NCBI GenBank assembly: GCA_036346225.1
Contig: JARFIW010001670.1
Location: 1,054,001-1,118,000 of the forward strand
Direction: 5' to 3'
Length of the DNA: 64,000 nucleotides
Source of the DNA: Platerodrilus igneus
Taxonomy: Eukaryota; Arthropoda; Insecta; Coleoptera; Lycidae
The notes under the pieces were generated by a model. The model was not told the DNA's origin, ran no database searches, and was given only the letters and a program-made list of their open reading frames with translations. The position numbers and the translations under genes were made by a program. Below are positions 1 through 10,885 of the stretch, one piece after another. Positions within the stretch are counted from its first letter, which is position 1; the number at the start of each line of letters is the position of its first letter.

Positions 1-672
1 TATCTTACCTGATGTTTAACAATGGGTCTTTGACGTTTCTTACGAATTTAAAATTCACAGAAAGCAAAAGTAGGTAAAGTTGGAACTGAATTAACATTAA
101 CTAGCGAATATGATCTGCAGACAAGTTCAAGCAGGTAAATAACTTAATAAGAATTCAATTTCGAAAGCCGTATCAAACTAATCAGAAAATTAATGGGCTA
201 ATTACGACGACATCTGTATGTCGAACAATCGATTAGCTACTGGAAGCGATCAACTTTGGTAATTTATTATATGCCGCATATTGTGTAACACATTGATTAC
301 ACTGGTAAACATAAAGTTTGTCACATGAGATATTGTCGCTGTTCTTTGTCTAATCTTACATGTTGAATCGTAAAAGGAAATCCGAATTTCTGCATCACCC
401 ATACTTTTTCTTTGATAACAATTTTTTAAAGCTGTGGAGATACTTATTAGGTACATTTATCAATAGAGTGTAACAAATACAAAAGTGTTCTTAATTTCGA
501 TTCAAGAACCATATTTTAAATAAACTCTTTTGGTTGTAATGTAAACAGCATAAAAAAACCACCTATATGTCACGACACAAATACCAAGGGCTTACAAATA
601 TGCTTTTATTCTGCTAGTAGGAAGTTAGCCTTCAAGATAGTTTTGTGGCATATATATATTTTAGATAGTTAA
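1..672. other. AT-rich sequence without recognisable gene
   Basis: Short frames only, none with a motif I recognise. The right end (about 640-696) is a short AT run followed by a motif that recurs near 10.95 kb. Confidence 0.5.
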
Positions 673-696
673 TTACACAAGGTAAGTTGATAAATA
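673..696 (+). repeat. 24-bp motif shared with 10950-10973
   Basis: An exact 24-bp match (starts ttacacaagg, ends gataaata) occurs here and at 10950-10973, in the same orientation. Both copies are preceded by an AT run and a loosely similar TAG-rich stretch. Here the motif ends a few bases before the terminus of LTR-like sequence A; at 10950 it lies just beyond the AT microsatellite that flanks gypsy element B. It is too long for a gypsy target-site duplication. Confidence 0.7.
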
Positions 697-701
697 TATA
701 T

Positions 702-870
702 TGCTGTGAACTTAGGGATTACCCTTTTATTCTGGCCCAACGAATTGTGCGCCATAAAATTGCTGTGGAAGTCGGGATTACCTTCAAGCCTCACGTTGGG
801 CGCCATAAAATTGCTGTGAACTTAAGAATTACCCTTTTATTCTGGCCCCACGAATTGAGCACCATAAAAA
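702..870 (-). repeat. Three tandem LTR-end/primer-binding-site-like units
   Basis: Three consecutive units (about 702-760, 761-811, 812-870) each start with ttgctgtg and end with a (g)c(g/a)ccataaaa block. The middle unit contains gcctcacgttgggcgcca (788-805), which differs at one base from the 3' end I expect for an insect tRNA-Lys. Its complement would serve as a primer-binding site for an element read on the minus strand. The outer units keep the frame but are degraded at the tRNA match. Confidence 0.65.
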
Positions 871-2430
871 TTATTCCTGGAAAATAATATTCCCAATATC
901 TCTGGAACGCTCCCATTATTTCAGCATACCACGGCTAGCTCTAAAATCGACTTCTTCAGAGATACTTATCATCCTAAGTTAACTCTTTCTCACTTATAAG
1001 ACCAAATAAAATTACCACTCAAATAATTCAACGAAATATACAACCTTTTATTCATACAAATCAAAATTTTACGTCACCAGCTCAATATTTACAAACTCGA
1101 ATATACATCTTCATAAAATTGTACAATATCAACCATTAAATCCCTTTAAATTTCATGACTTTAATTTATTTGAACAAAATTTTTTTTATATATAAGTAGA
1201 TTGGCCTATCTTGAAATTTACCCTGGTCTATGGTGAGCTCAGTATAGACCCCGTTACTCTAAATGTATAAATAAATCGCATCTTTGTTTTCAACAACTTT
1301 AAAGACCCGTTTACTCTTTACAGCAAAATTTTACGTCATTTATTTACACCTTCAAATAATAAATACAAATTGTCTTTTTCATATAACCTTCAAATCAGAT
1401 TTTATGTTCATAAAATATACAAAATAACAGCACTAAATGTTTAAGCAATAACAAGAGAAACTAATTTCGTTACCTGGAGTAAGCTTTTTGCTCCGTCACC
1501 TTTAAGATGTCGTCCAACCAAAACGTCGTCGTTGCATTCCAAAACTCATTTCCACTCGCTATCCAATTTTCTGCAGACGCCTTCAATATATCTACCCATA
1601 TAATTGTCCAAAATAAACTAATCGCCTTCTGTATCTACCATACACCCAGCATCCACGTTCCGAAAAATTATCTAGGCACGCTTACCTCAGTAACATATCT
1701 CGTACGTTCTCTGTACGTAGCTACAGTACCATTTACAATTTAGCACCTACTCGTGCTTTTGCACTTTTAATTAAATTCAGACAGACTGCACTATCACCGG
1801 TTTATAAAATTTTTACTTAGATCATATCAGTCTGAGGCGAACCGAAGAAGTAAGTGAAGTAAGAGTAAGAGGGCCTTACTACGTCTTCTAGTGTATTTAT
1901 AACAGTTAAAACACACCTCCTGTACCCCGGTTCTATCGAAAAGCACGACCACCGTAACCTATTCTAAAAAGCTAAACTCCAACGATCTTTCAAAACTCAG
2001 AATTCCTCATTCCATTTAGCTTTTAGTCCGAAACAATGGCTAACAACCACAACGGTCGCGATCTTCTCGGAATTTCTCACACTCTCTTTTGCAATCAGCC
2101 AATTCAGTCCATTTCCCCTGTCGTAGATCTATCATCCAACATAAAATCGATATTGTGGTTAGCCTTTATACTTATCACGCGCTTTACATGTCTGTTCTAT
2201 CCAACGTCTGTTATTTGTCCTCCTTGTTTACCCAATGCTAATGACACCCCGTCTCTATTTGTTTTCAAATCACCTGCTTATTTTGCAGCCTTCCCTACGA
2301 CCGTTGACTCAAATTTCTAAAGAATTATGTTCCAACGTACATTCCGGTTCCTTGAACTTGTTTATAGGTCTGTCAGGCTTTCTATGCACCGATTGTCAGT
2401 TTGAAATTGTACTTTCCCATATTATTTAAC
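702..2430 (-). mobile_element. Gypsy-type LTR-like sequence A, right boundary unresolved
   Basis: The sequence follows the same plan as the LTR of gypsy element B (3271-4896) at clearly lower identity. On the plus strand both show a TGCYGTG terminus, tandem PBS-like units, a 'ggctagctc' block, a 'tatggtgag' block, a 'cgttacctgg' block and a minus-strand TATA-like box (plus tttata near 1897 and 4525). In the LTR sense (minus strand) the right-hand end should be a TG terminus, but I could not place it; somewhere between 2.0 and 2.47 kb is likely. No pol sequence is attached on either side, so it may be a solo LTR or a truncated copy. Small frames inside it (1507-1743, 2036-2320) show no domain. 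Confidence 0.6.
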
Positions 2431-2799
2431 CTGTAGATTTCCTAGGATTTATTTTAACGAACGTTTTGTTTAGTTAAATGAAAAATATGCGTTTACATTA
2501 TCGATTTTATATACAAAAACTCTCATTTATTATTCGCTATGCTCAATTTACAACCTTCTAATATTAAAAGTAATTATAGTCGTATTATCCTTGCGTCTTT
2601 ATGTACTACAAAGCTTCTTACACTTATGCAAATTTAACACTACGATTTATTAATCCAAATGTATGCTATTATCCGTTTGTTTTAAGATCAAAACTAATTA
2701 ATTTGGAGCGTAAATAATTTATTCTTATTTTCTATATACACGGTCGTTACAAAATCATTCTCTTGACTTCTCTATCCCTCTCAACCTATAATTTACACG

Positions 2800-2867
<68 letters not shown>

Positions 2868-3227
2868 AAACAGTATATACGATGTATAGATAAACACCCA
2901 CTTTCGAAAGAAGGTTTTTAACTATCCAAAGCAAGCTAGTAATTTGCATAGCCATAAATAAAAGAATTTGTTTGTTTCATAAAGGGAATAAACATTCATC
3001 GACTAGTTTCGATCTCACTGGATCTCATCACAATGAAGTGGTTTATAACCCTTATGAAACAACCAAAAACAATAGGCAAAAATAATTTCGAAAGAACCTC
3101 TGCAAGATGGCAAGAGTAAACTAAGAACTCCATCAGTTGAGAAACCACTAGTATTAAACTAGTTAAGTACACAAGTAAATTCGAAATTAAGTCGGTAATT
3201 CATAGATGGCTATAACAACTACGTTTC

Positions 3228-3230
<3 letters not shown>
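2431..3230. other. AT-rich sequence with a TA microsatellite, no gene
   Basis: Nothing coding recognised. A TA dinucleotide run at 2802-2860 accounts for the isoleucine/tyrosine-rich frame that crosses it. Confidence 0.6.
2802..2860. repeat. (TA)n microsatellite
   Basis: About 29 uninterrupted TA dinucleotides. Confidence 0.95.

Positions 3231-3270
<40 letters not shown>
3231..3270. repeat. (TA)n microsatellite flanking gypsy element B, left side
   Basis: About 20 TA dinucleotides end exactly where the LTR terminus TGCCGTG begins. The opposite end of the element also abuts an AT run (10889-10936), so the element seems to have inserted into a TA microsatellite. Any 4-6 bp target duplication would be hidden in the repeat. 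Confidence 0.9.
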
Positions 3271-3272
<2 letters not shown>

Positions 3273-3425
3273 CCGTGTTACTTGGATCAATCTCTGGAAC
3301 TCCCTAAAAATCATTCAAGCCCCACAGATTTGGGACGACATAAATTGCCGTGGAACCCCATAAAGACTTCGCCAGCGTAAAAAAAAACATTCAAACCCCA
3401 ACCTTGGGCCGTCATGAATTGCCAT
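3271..3425 (-). repeat. Tandem PBS-like units inside the LTR end
   Basis: Units starting attgccgtg begin at about 3270, 3344 and 3417. The first two contain a diverged tRNA-Lys-like core (gccccacagatttgggacg at about 3315 and accccaaccttgggccgtc at about 3394). The layout parallels 702-870, but the units are longer (~73 bp) and more diverged from the tRNA. Confidence 0.6.
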
Positions 3426-4896
3426 GGAACCCTCTTAAATTAGGTCCGGACCTCACCAGTTTTCAAAAAGAAATTTATTTTCAAACATAAAATTTCACAA
3501 AAATTTCTTACCCTCTTTCACTTCTCGAATTATTTTCTTCAGCAGCTTCCCTGGCTAGCTCAGCTGTGCTTCTTCTCGTATACCTAAATTTACTCTCATT
3601 CTCTTTACCGTTCACACCCCATTCAATAAAATCACAAAATAATACAACAATCACACAATATTTATTAACCACTATTTACAAATAATAATTCAAAGTTATT
3701 TACAGTTCGGTGCTCAAGTTACACCTCAATACATGCTATCTTTGTAAAGTCCAAGTTTTTAAAATGAAAATTTCTAACAAATTTAATGCAACAGGAGTAA
3801 ATGGGCCCCAAATAATACCTGAACTTGGTTTCTTACTACACACTGGAGTATGGTGAGTTCATGATAACCCAGTTTATCAATGTATGTTTTCCACTTTGCA
3901 TACTATTACTACAAACTTCAAAAAAAACCCATGTACTCTTAACAATTAAATTTAAATTCATCAAGTAATTTAATAAGCTTTACGTACACCTTTTGTTTTA
4001 TCTTCAAAATACCATATTAATAGTCAGCTATACGTATCCTTTTCAATACTTAAAATAAAGAAAAATACCATCAAAGTTCACTCTCACACATCACAAAATT
4101 TCAACAGTTTATTAAAAAAACAGCAAATTCTAATGCGTTACCTGGAAAAACTTGAAGATTCCATCTCCGTTGACGATGTATTATGTTCCTGAACCCCTCG
4201 GCCTAGTGGTTATGCGTGCAGCTCAAAAAGATGAACACCATCTAAGCTGCGTTTCATGCTACCCATCCAATATCCAAATCCATGTATATTACACTTGTTT
4301 ATTATCGCATTATTAATTTAAGAGCTTGTTAAAGTATTCGTTGGACCTCAGTTAAATTTTAAATAAACTCGACACTATTCGCGTTTGTAACTATAAGGCC
4401 ACAACAATCTAATACTGCACTATTGAATTTACAAATTTTTAATACTTACAAGCTTCGTCGGTAGATTTTTGTACGTCATAAGCGATGCAAAATAAAAGAG
4501 ATCGCTATTAATTTCCCTAGCGTATTTATATGATAAACCAGGCCCCTCTTGGCCACACTTTACGCGAAATACCTAATTGCAAAATAACATTTCCACAAAT
4601 TTTGTGTAACCGTTTTAAACTTCTAGAAATATTGCTCTTATGCGTTTTCTGACGTTATAACCCCTTAAATTAAACTAAATTAAATTAATTAATAATTTCT
4701 GTTGGCTTATAAACCTGATTTTCTTTGTGAATCTATTACCTTCTAATCCCTACTTATAAAATTATGTCAATACTTGTTAATTTAAATTAAATAAATAAAA
4801 TTAATTTTGCGCGTATATAAATGGTTCCTTTCTCTATACAGGGTGTTAAGAAATTGCTTTGTTGACCCCAAAATTTAACCCTTTAAATCCACTACA
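3271..4896 (-). repeat. 3' LTR of gypsy element B
   Basis: On the minus strand it starts TGTAGTGG at 4896, next to the polypurine tract, and ends ...CACGGCA at 3271, next to the TA run, giving canonical TG...CA ends. Positions 3870-4896 are matched by 10044-10888. A TATA-like box on the minus strand lies at 4530-4523 (TATAAATA). Its last ~150 bp (3271-3425) consist of PBS-like tandem units, which is unusual inside an LTR. Confidence 0.82.
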
Positions 4897-4910
4897 TAAT
4901 CCCCCTATTT
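4897..4910 (-). other. Polypurine tract of gypsy element B
   Basis: The minus strand reads AAATAGGGGGATTA directly before the LTR start TGTAGTGG. This is the expected position and composition of the plus-strand primer used in LTR retrotransposon replication. Confidence 0.8.
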
Positions 4911-5471
4911 CAATTCTAGGAAAACTACTTCATGTTTTCTGAATTTAAATATTTATTCACTAATCTAATCTTACATGCTATTTCTATACACCTATCTACC
5001 CACCTAACACTACCTATACCTATTTATCCAACCTATCACTACTTATTTATTTCTACTCCTATCTCTACTTAATTCTATCCATCTACACCTATCTCTACTT
5101 ATTTCTATCCATCTACACCTATCTTTATTTATAATTAACTATTCACACCTATCACTATCTTTTACCTAACTATTTCTACCTATTACTAACTCTTCACCCT
5201 CTTATTTCATTCTATTTTCTCTTTTTTATTTCACCCTTTCGTCCTTTATTGACTCTTTAAGTACCTCTTTTGTACTTTTCTCTTTATCTTCACTTTTCAT
5301 ACTTTTAACCCTACCTACTATCACTATCTATTATCTTATCCTAACTATGCACACTTAATTCTATATCTACCTCTAACTATCTCCCATATTTATCTATACC
5401 TAATTTTATTTTACTATAAACCCCTACTTCTACTTTTCTATATACACCTATTTCTATCTCTAACTATTCAA
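4911..5471. repeat. Degenerate CTAT/CTACAC-rich low-complexity tract
   Basis: A plus-strand run rich in ctatctctact, ctacacctat and similar words, with no long frame. It occupies the 3' untranslated part of gypsy element B, between the nested MULE and the polypurine tract. On the element's sense strand it is purine-rich. Confidence 0.75.
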
Positions 5472-5480
5472 CTTCTACAC
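5472..5480. repeat. 9-bp target-site duplication of the MULE, left copy
   Basis: cttctacac, identical to 8002-8010. A 9-bp duplication is typical for Mutator-like elements. Confidence 0.85.
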
Positions 5481-5560
5481 GGCATACAATTAATCAACCA
5501 ATAAATTTAGTAAATGCTGCCAATTAATTTAATTATTTCCACCATTAGTACATATCCCAA
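5481..5560 (+). repeat. MULE left terminal inverted repeat
   Basis: Matches the reverse complement of 7922-8001, best over 5499-5560. The outermost ~18 bp are more diverged. Confidence 0.88.
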
Positions 5561-5725
5561 AAAAAAGTTGTTTTTTTGCCAATAAATATAGTAATAGCCA
5601 ATATAATTAGTAATTGATAAAAATGGTTTAATTGTGTTAATTTACTACAAAATTGAAATCATAGGTTAAGAATAAATCAAAAAAGAATAATCACAACAAC
5701 AAAAATCAAGCAAACATCCCAAGAT

Positions 5726-7631
5726 TCACTGTAAAGACAGGGCTTTGCCTACTTTTGCAGGCCTTCCGGGACCTCTTTTCGCGTTTAGTGAGATAGCCTT
5801 AGCCTCCATTGGAGGTGAGTAATCAGAGTTGATTATAGCAATGCAAACTAAATGTTTGCACACGTAGGACTTGTAAAATTCAGGGCAACTACAGTGCGAT
5901 TCTTTGAGACATTCTCCACCAATGTTATATGTGACAATCCATATGCGGTCCAGGTGACCTTTGACGAATGTGTCAAAGGAACGATAGCGCAGCTGCTTGG
6001 TGTTTCTAAAAAACTTATTCGGTTCGGTATCTGTAATGGCTTTTCGATTGGTGGTAGTAGAGAGGTTACATCGAAAAAAGTTGTAAATAGTTTGCTGATG
6101 TTGTTTTTGCTGAACATGTTTCATGTAAAGTTGTGAATATTGCCATGCGTTTGTTGATAGCTTTATATTGATTGGAGGAACCTCTGCAAAGGCCACCGAA
6201 TGACCGTACACCAAATTTCTTTGGTTAGATCAACTTTTGAGCAATTTGCCAACCATGCCAACAAACTTGGCGAGAGGAAGCTTGCGTCGGTTCGTGCTTC
6301 TAGGCCCCTTCAAGTGTCGGTTTGTCGCTTCTAAGTGGTTATTTGTTTTTGGGTAGCCGACAGCATAACCTTCACACCAGGTATTCCGCTGCTCCACGTA
6401 GTTTGCGTAAAAGTAGTCCAAAAATTGATGGATTTCTTGATTTTCGGTTTCATTTTTCCATTTATCAACAAACAATTTTGAACCAAATAAAAATTCTTTT
6501 TCTGATCGGCACCGTTGCAAATCTTGAATATCCTTTATCACCTCCGTTGTCTTGGGATAGGTAAGAGATTTTGAGTGTTCTTTTACATTTTTCATAACGT
6601 GAAAAAAGCACATAATACGTTTGCAATCATGTCCAAACACAGCAGCAAAACCATTTGTGATTGCAGGGGCACAGTCGCCAAGTAGAACGGTTGGATTAAA
6701 TTGAGGGTTTGCTTTCTTTAAAGTAGAAAAAGCAAATTCGTAGTCTGCTGAGGCCTCATTGGTAACTAAGGCCATCCCAAATGGGTGGAAAATCTTTTGC
6801 TTATCAACACTTCCAACCACAATTGCAGGCCACTCTTCCAAGTTCAACTTGTATGTAGCGTCGATGGCTACCAGGTCGGTAAATTGCATTAACGAAAGTA
6901 GCCGTTTAGTAGACCACAAGATGCCCACCTTCCGAGTAGTGTAGTCAATGTTATAAGCCACCACATACGGTTCGTCATCATCCTCTGGAATAGGTAACAT
7001 TGGCTGAATGTAGGCTTCAAGCTCACCAAGTGTAGTCATTTGCTTGTCCAGTGCTGCCCGATAAAGTTTCAGATGATTAGTAAGTTGGAAATAGTCAGGT
7101 GGATTAATATTCTAAAATGATTATAAAATTATCACTAGCACGAATATTCTTACTGATAATAAATACCTTGTCAATTAAAGCGTCGATTATTTGTTGTGGT
7201 TTGTCGACACCCATATGGTGCAAAGTGTGAATTACCCCTTTTACCTCATCAGGTATGCCACGTGGATCCTTTGCTTTATGGCTATGAGGTAGATCAGTTT
7301 TGAACACCAAGCAAACATCATCATCATCAGGACAGGAGATGTAGGCCCGAAAATCGCATTATTTGTCAGTATTACATAAGAAGTAATATTTCTCGCCGCG
7401 AGACATCTTGGCACGTTTATGGCCGTTGCTGCCATGGTAGCCAATTCCACCAAAAGTCTTGATAAACTCCATAGCACTATCATAATTTTCAAAAGACTTG
7501 ATAAACTTGTAAGAAAAGTTTTTTGCCCTCCTTTTCTTCGGTAGCTTCTCTGGAGATTTAATTTCGATGTTTTCATCATCATTGTATGTTACAGGTTGGG
7601 ATGGAACAGTTGCCAAATGAGATAAATCCAT
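5726..7631 (-). pseudogene. MULE transposase, two in-frame stops, one short intron
   Basis: Likely cut-and-paste transposase of the surrounding MULE, acting in the nucleus on its own terminal repeats. The chosen start is the ATG at 7631 (MDLSHLATVP). Domain order: a basic stretch (KLPKKRRAK), then a FLYWCH/FAR1-like zinc-binding DNA-binding region (cysteines around 7370 and 7330, HSH at about 7284), then the MULE DDE domain, then a SWIM zinc finger (CSC-x8-CKH, about 5830-5870) and a GPGRPAK tail. Counting from the methionine at 7039, catalytic residues are D60 (AIDATYK), D122 (LGDCAPAI), H147 (CFFHV) and E237 (NNHLEATN), all present. A 55-bp GT-AG intron (7112-7166) joins two frames in phase. 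Stops at about 7357-7359 (TAA) and 6230-6232 (TGA) are the only breaks; no frameshift is needed. Recently inactivated rather than ancient. Confidence 0.9.
7112..7166 (-). other. Predicted 55-bp GT-AG intron in the MULE transposase gene
   Basis: The minus strand reads AAG|GTATTTATT ... CATTTTAG|AATATT. Removing it links the frame ending ...IDALIDK to NINPPDYFQL..., which is open into the MULE domain in the same phase. An insect-size mini-intron is more economical than two separate genes. Confidence 0.75.
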
Positions 7632-7921
7632 GCTGTAGGTGATAATGATGGTAAAAACACAAAAGAGGAAAATGAAGAAAATATGAATGACAGCAGTGCA
7701 GACAGAATGACAGCAAATGTAGACAGCAGACAATTTGTTTGACAGTGTGACAGTAAATAAAGCGGCTATATTAACACAAGCAGCCTAAATAGAGCTATTT
7801 TAGCATATTTTGGATAATTCAGATTAAAAAACAAATTTTTTAATGGAATAAGTACAAAATTATTTGCATAAATTCAATTTTGATAACATTACTAATTATT
7901 TGGGGAAAAATTTCAATTTAC

Positions 7922-8001
7922 TTGGGAAAAGTACTAATGGGAAAATAATTAAATTTATTGATATGATTTACTAAATTTATTGAGCCAAAAACCTTATTGT
8001 C
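7922..8001 (-). repeat. MULE right terminal inverted repeat
   Basis: Inverted match to 5481-5560. Confidence 0.88.
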
Positions 8002-8010
8002 CTTCTACAC
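8002..8010. repeat. 9-bp target-site duplication of the MULE, right copy
   Basis: cttctacac, identical to 5472-5480. Confidence 0.85.
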
Positions 8011-8041
8011 TACCATTCACCCATCTCTATATTTTTGTTCA

Positions 8042-10045
8042 TTAAGCCTCATTTTGCTCATTATGTTCCACCTCTGGTAAATAGGGAAATAATAAGCTCA
8101 CATGAAATTTCCACCTTTCCGCCTGTGTTTCCATATCTTTTAGAACATAGGTACACTCTCCTACGACCTCCCCAATTCTAAATGGTCCTTCGTAGGGCAA
8201 GTGTAGCTTAGCACACGTCATTAACTCTCGCCTGCCTACCCTCAAACTTCTTACTATAACCAAATCTCCAATTTTGAATTTGACCCTTTTCTTAATCTTT
8301 TCATTCATATTACGAGTATATTTGTCTGCTCTTCTTTTTAATTTTTCCCTGAAATTACCCAACAATTGCTGGAATTCAGCCTCTCGAGGCACAATCTGCC
8401 AAGGTCTCTCAGGGTATTGCTGTTTCATCAGCATAATGGGACTGGTTTCAGTAACCGTGCTCGAGGTTTCATTTAAAAAGGATTCAACCCTAGATTGTCC
8501 TCCCATGATCCATGATCTTTATATGATGCCAGACGTAAAAATTTTACCGTTTCCTGTATGTATCTCTCAGCTGGGTTCGCCTGAGGATACCTGATACTAC
8601 AGAAAACAACCTTAACATTTTGTTGATCCCAATAAGTCACAAATCTTTGGTTATTAAAGTACGTGGCATTATCGGCCAGCACACGTTTAAATTTTCCAAC
8701 CTCTCTACAATATAACTCTAATTTTCTATTAGTCTCCACCGTACTACGCTCTTTTGTTGGGTATAATTTAGTAAATTTCGAAAAAACGTCTATTATTATT
8801 AGTATATGTTGATGCCCCTTCCTACTTCTCACTAAGTTACTTAAGCAATCAATTGCAATTAAGTCCAATGGGTTTTCTACACGTATACTCTGTATCACAT
8901 CCTGACTCGTGTGATTTATATATTTCCCCAATGTACATAGATGACACAATTTGATCACTGATTTCACAATGCTAATATCTTTGACGGAGAAAAAGTTTTC
9001 CCTAAATATGAGCCAAAGTTTCCTAACCCCTATGTGTCCATATTTAACATGAAGGTCCTTCACAATTAACTCCGCTTGCACCCTATCTACTACATATAGC
9101 TCCAGATCTTGCACCCTCTTGCACAGAAACACCGGTTCAGTTTCTAACCGTCTTTTTATACGTAGTAGCTCTTCACTCTGCTCCTGGTTCCTCAGTACCT
9201 CTTTATGTCCGTATATGGATTTATCCTGTGTCAAAATATTGATGGCAATCATAATGCCACAAGGCCTCTTATTCACATTATCCTTGCTTCTGCTGAACGC
9301 ATCCGCTATAAAATTATTCTCTCCCTTTATATATTTTATCTCAAAATCAAATCCTTGTAGCAATAAACCCGACCGATATACTCTATTATTGGAGAATCGA
9401 GTATTCATCAGGGCACACAACGCTGAATGGTCGTCTCAATGACAAAATGCCGACCTATGAGATAAAATTTGAGTTTACTCATGCCAAGAACCACTGCTGC
9501 CATCTCTTTTTCACTAATGGTGTAGTTCAGCTCATGCGGCTTCAGTGTCCGTGAAACAAATGATATAGGGACCTCCTCACCATCCTGAACCTGGTAAAGC
9601 TCGGCCGCTAAGGCACTATCCGACGCATCCGTCCTTAAAATAAACCCTATGTCAAATCTGGGATGCCTTAAAATGAGTTGTTCATGGAACTGCTCCAACA
9701 GGGTTAAGTATGCTGCCTCTTGGCTCTCCGACCACTTCCATTTGACTCCCTTTTTCGAAAGTTTGACCAGCGGCCCTGCCTTCTCTGAAAATGCTGGTAC
9801 AAACTTTTTATAAAAATTGAGAACCCACCAAAAATGCTCTTAATTTCCGGATATTGTTTAGTCTTGGATAGTTCAATATCTCGGATAATCTCTCTTTGTC
9901 TATACACATACCCTCATGATTCACTACATATCCCAAAAATTTTACAGTTTTCGAAAAAAACTCACACTTGTCAATGTTCAATCTTAAACCTGCTAACTTC
10001 AGTTCTAATAAAACTCTCTCTAAATGAGTGTAATTTTCCTTTTCA
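8042..10045 (-). pseudogene. Gypsy pol remnant: RT C-terminus, RNase H, integrase
   Basis: Encoded the replication and integration enzymes of gypsy element B. From the 5' side (10045 downward): RT thumb/connection region with the KCEFF and FLGYVVN motifs (about 9990-9900), RNase H with LRTDASDSA (about 9640) and TISEKEMAAVV (about 9520), then FIADAFSR, the integrase HHCC zinc region (LHVKYGH; CHLC), and the integrase core with D (IAIDCLS), D (LADNATYF) and E (NPAERY). A C-terminal GPY/F-like part follows (GDLVIV, YEGPFRIGEV). Frameshifts lie near 9950, 9780-9830, 9430 and 8490. The RT YxDD catalytic part, protease and gag are missing; the sequence jumps into LTR at about 10044. The stop codon at 8042 seems to be the natural pol end. 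Confidence 0.92.
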
Positions 10046-10885
10046 GTTTATCAATGTATGCTTTCCACTTTGCATACTATTACTACAAACTTCAAAAAAA
10101 AACACATGTACTCTTAACAATTAAATTTAAATTCATCAAGCAATTTAATAAGTTTTACGTACACCTTTTGTTTTATCTTCAAAATACCATATTAATAGTC
10201 AGCTATACGTATCCTTTTCAATACGTAAAATAACGAAAAATACCATCAAAGTTCACTCTCACACATCACAAAATTTCAACAGTTTACAAAAAAACAGCAA
10301 ATTCTAATGCGTTACCTGGAAAAACTTGAAGATTCCATCTCCGTTGACGATGTATTATGTTCCTGAACCCCTCGGCCTAGAGGTTATGCGTGCGGCTCCA
10401 AAAGATGAACACCATCTTAGCTGCGCTTCATGCTACCCATCCAATATCCATTTCAATATCCAAATCCATGTATATTACACTTGTTTATTATCGCATTATT
10501 AATTTACGAGCTTGTTAAAGTATTCGTTGGACCTCAGTTAAATTTTAAATAAACACGACACTATTCGCGTTTGTAACTATAAGGCCACAACAATCTAATA
10601 CACTACTATTGAATTTAGAAATGTTGCTCTTATGCGTTTTCTGACGTTATAACCCTTTAAATTAAACTAAATTAAATTAATTAATAATTTCTGTTGGCTT
10701 ATAAACCTGATTTTCTTTGTGAATCTATTACCTTCTAATCCCTAGTTATAAAATTATGTCAATACTTGTTAATTTAAATTAAATAAATGAAATTAATTTT
10801 GCGCGTATATAAATGGTTCCTTTCTCTATACAGGGTGTTAGGAAATTGCTTTGTTGACCCCAAAATTTAACCCTTTAAATCCACT

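Larger units (their letters stand above)
5481..8001 (-). mobile_element. Mutator-like (MULE) DNA transposon nested in gypsy element B
   Basis: A 2521-bp element bounded by a perfect 9-bp duplication (5472-5480 and 8002-8010). Both ends start with GG when read inward and share long inverted repeats: left 5481-5560, right 7922-8001, with CAATAAATTTAGTAAAT and CCATTAGTAC blocks readily aligned. It encodes one minus-strand transposase. It lies between the integrase and the 3' LTR of the gypsy element, so it inserted later. Both family diagnostics agree: TIR plus 9-bp duplication, and MULE DDE plus SWIM domains. Confidence 0.93.

Noticed and set aside
2755..2955. Protein rich in Ile-Tyr repeats
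   Set aside because: Translation of the TA microsatellite.
4200..4260. Possible tRNA-like segment (cggcctagtggttatgcg) in the LTR of element B, also near 10375
   Set aside because: Only an A-box-like word; no B box at the right distance. It lies within the LTR and is explained by it.
5852..6944. Plus-strand frames opposite the MULE transposase
   Set aside because: Antisense shadows of a gene with clear domain evidence on the minus strand.
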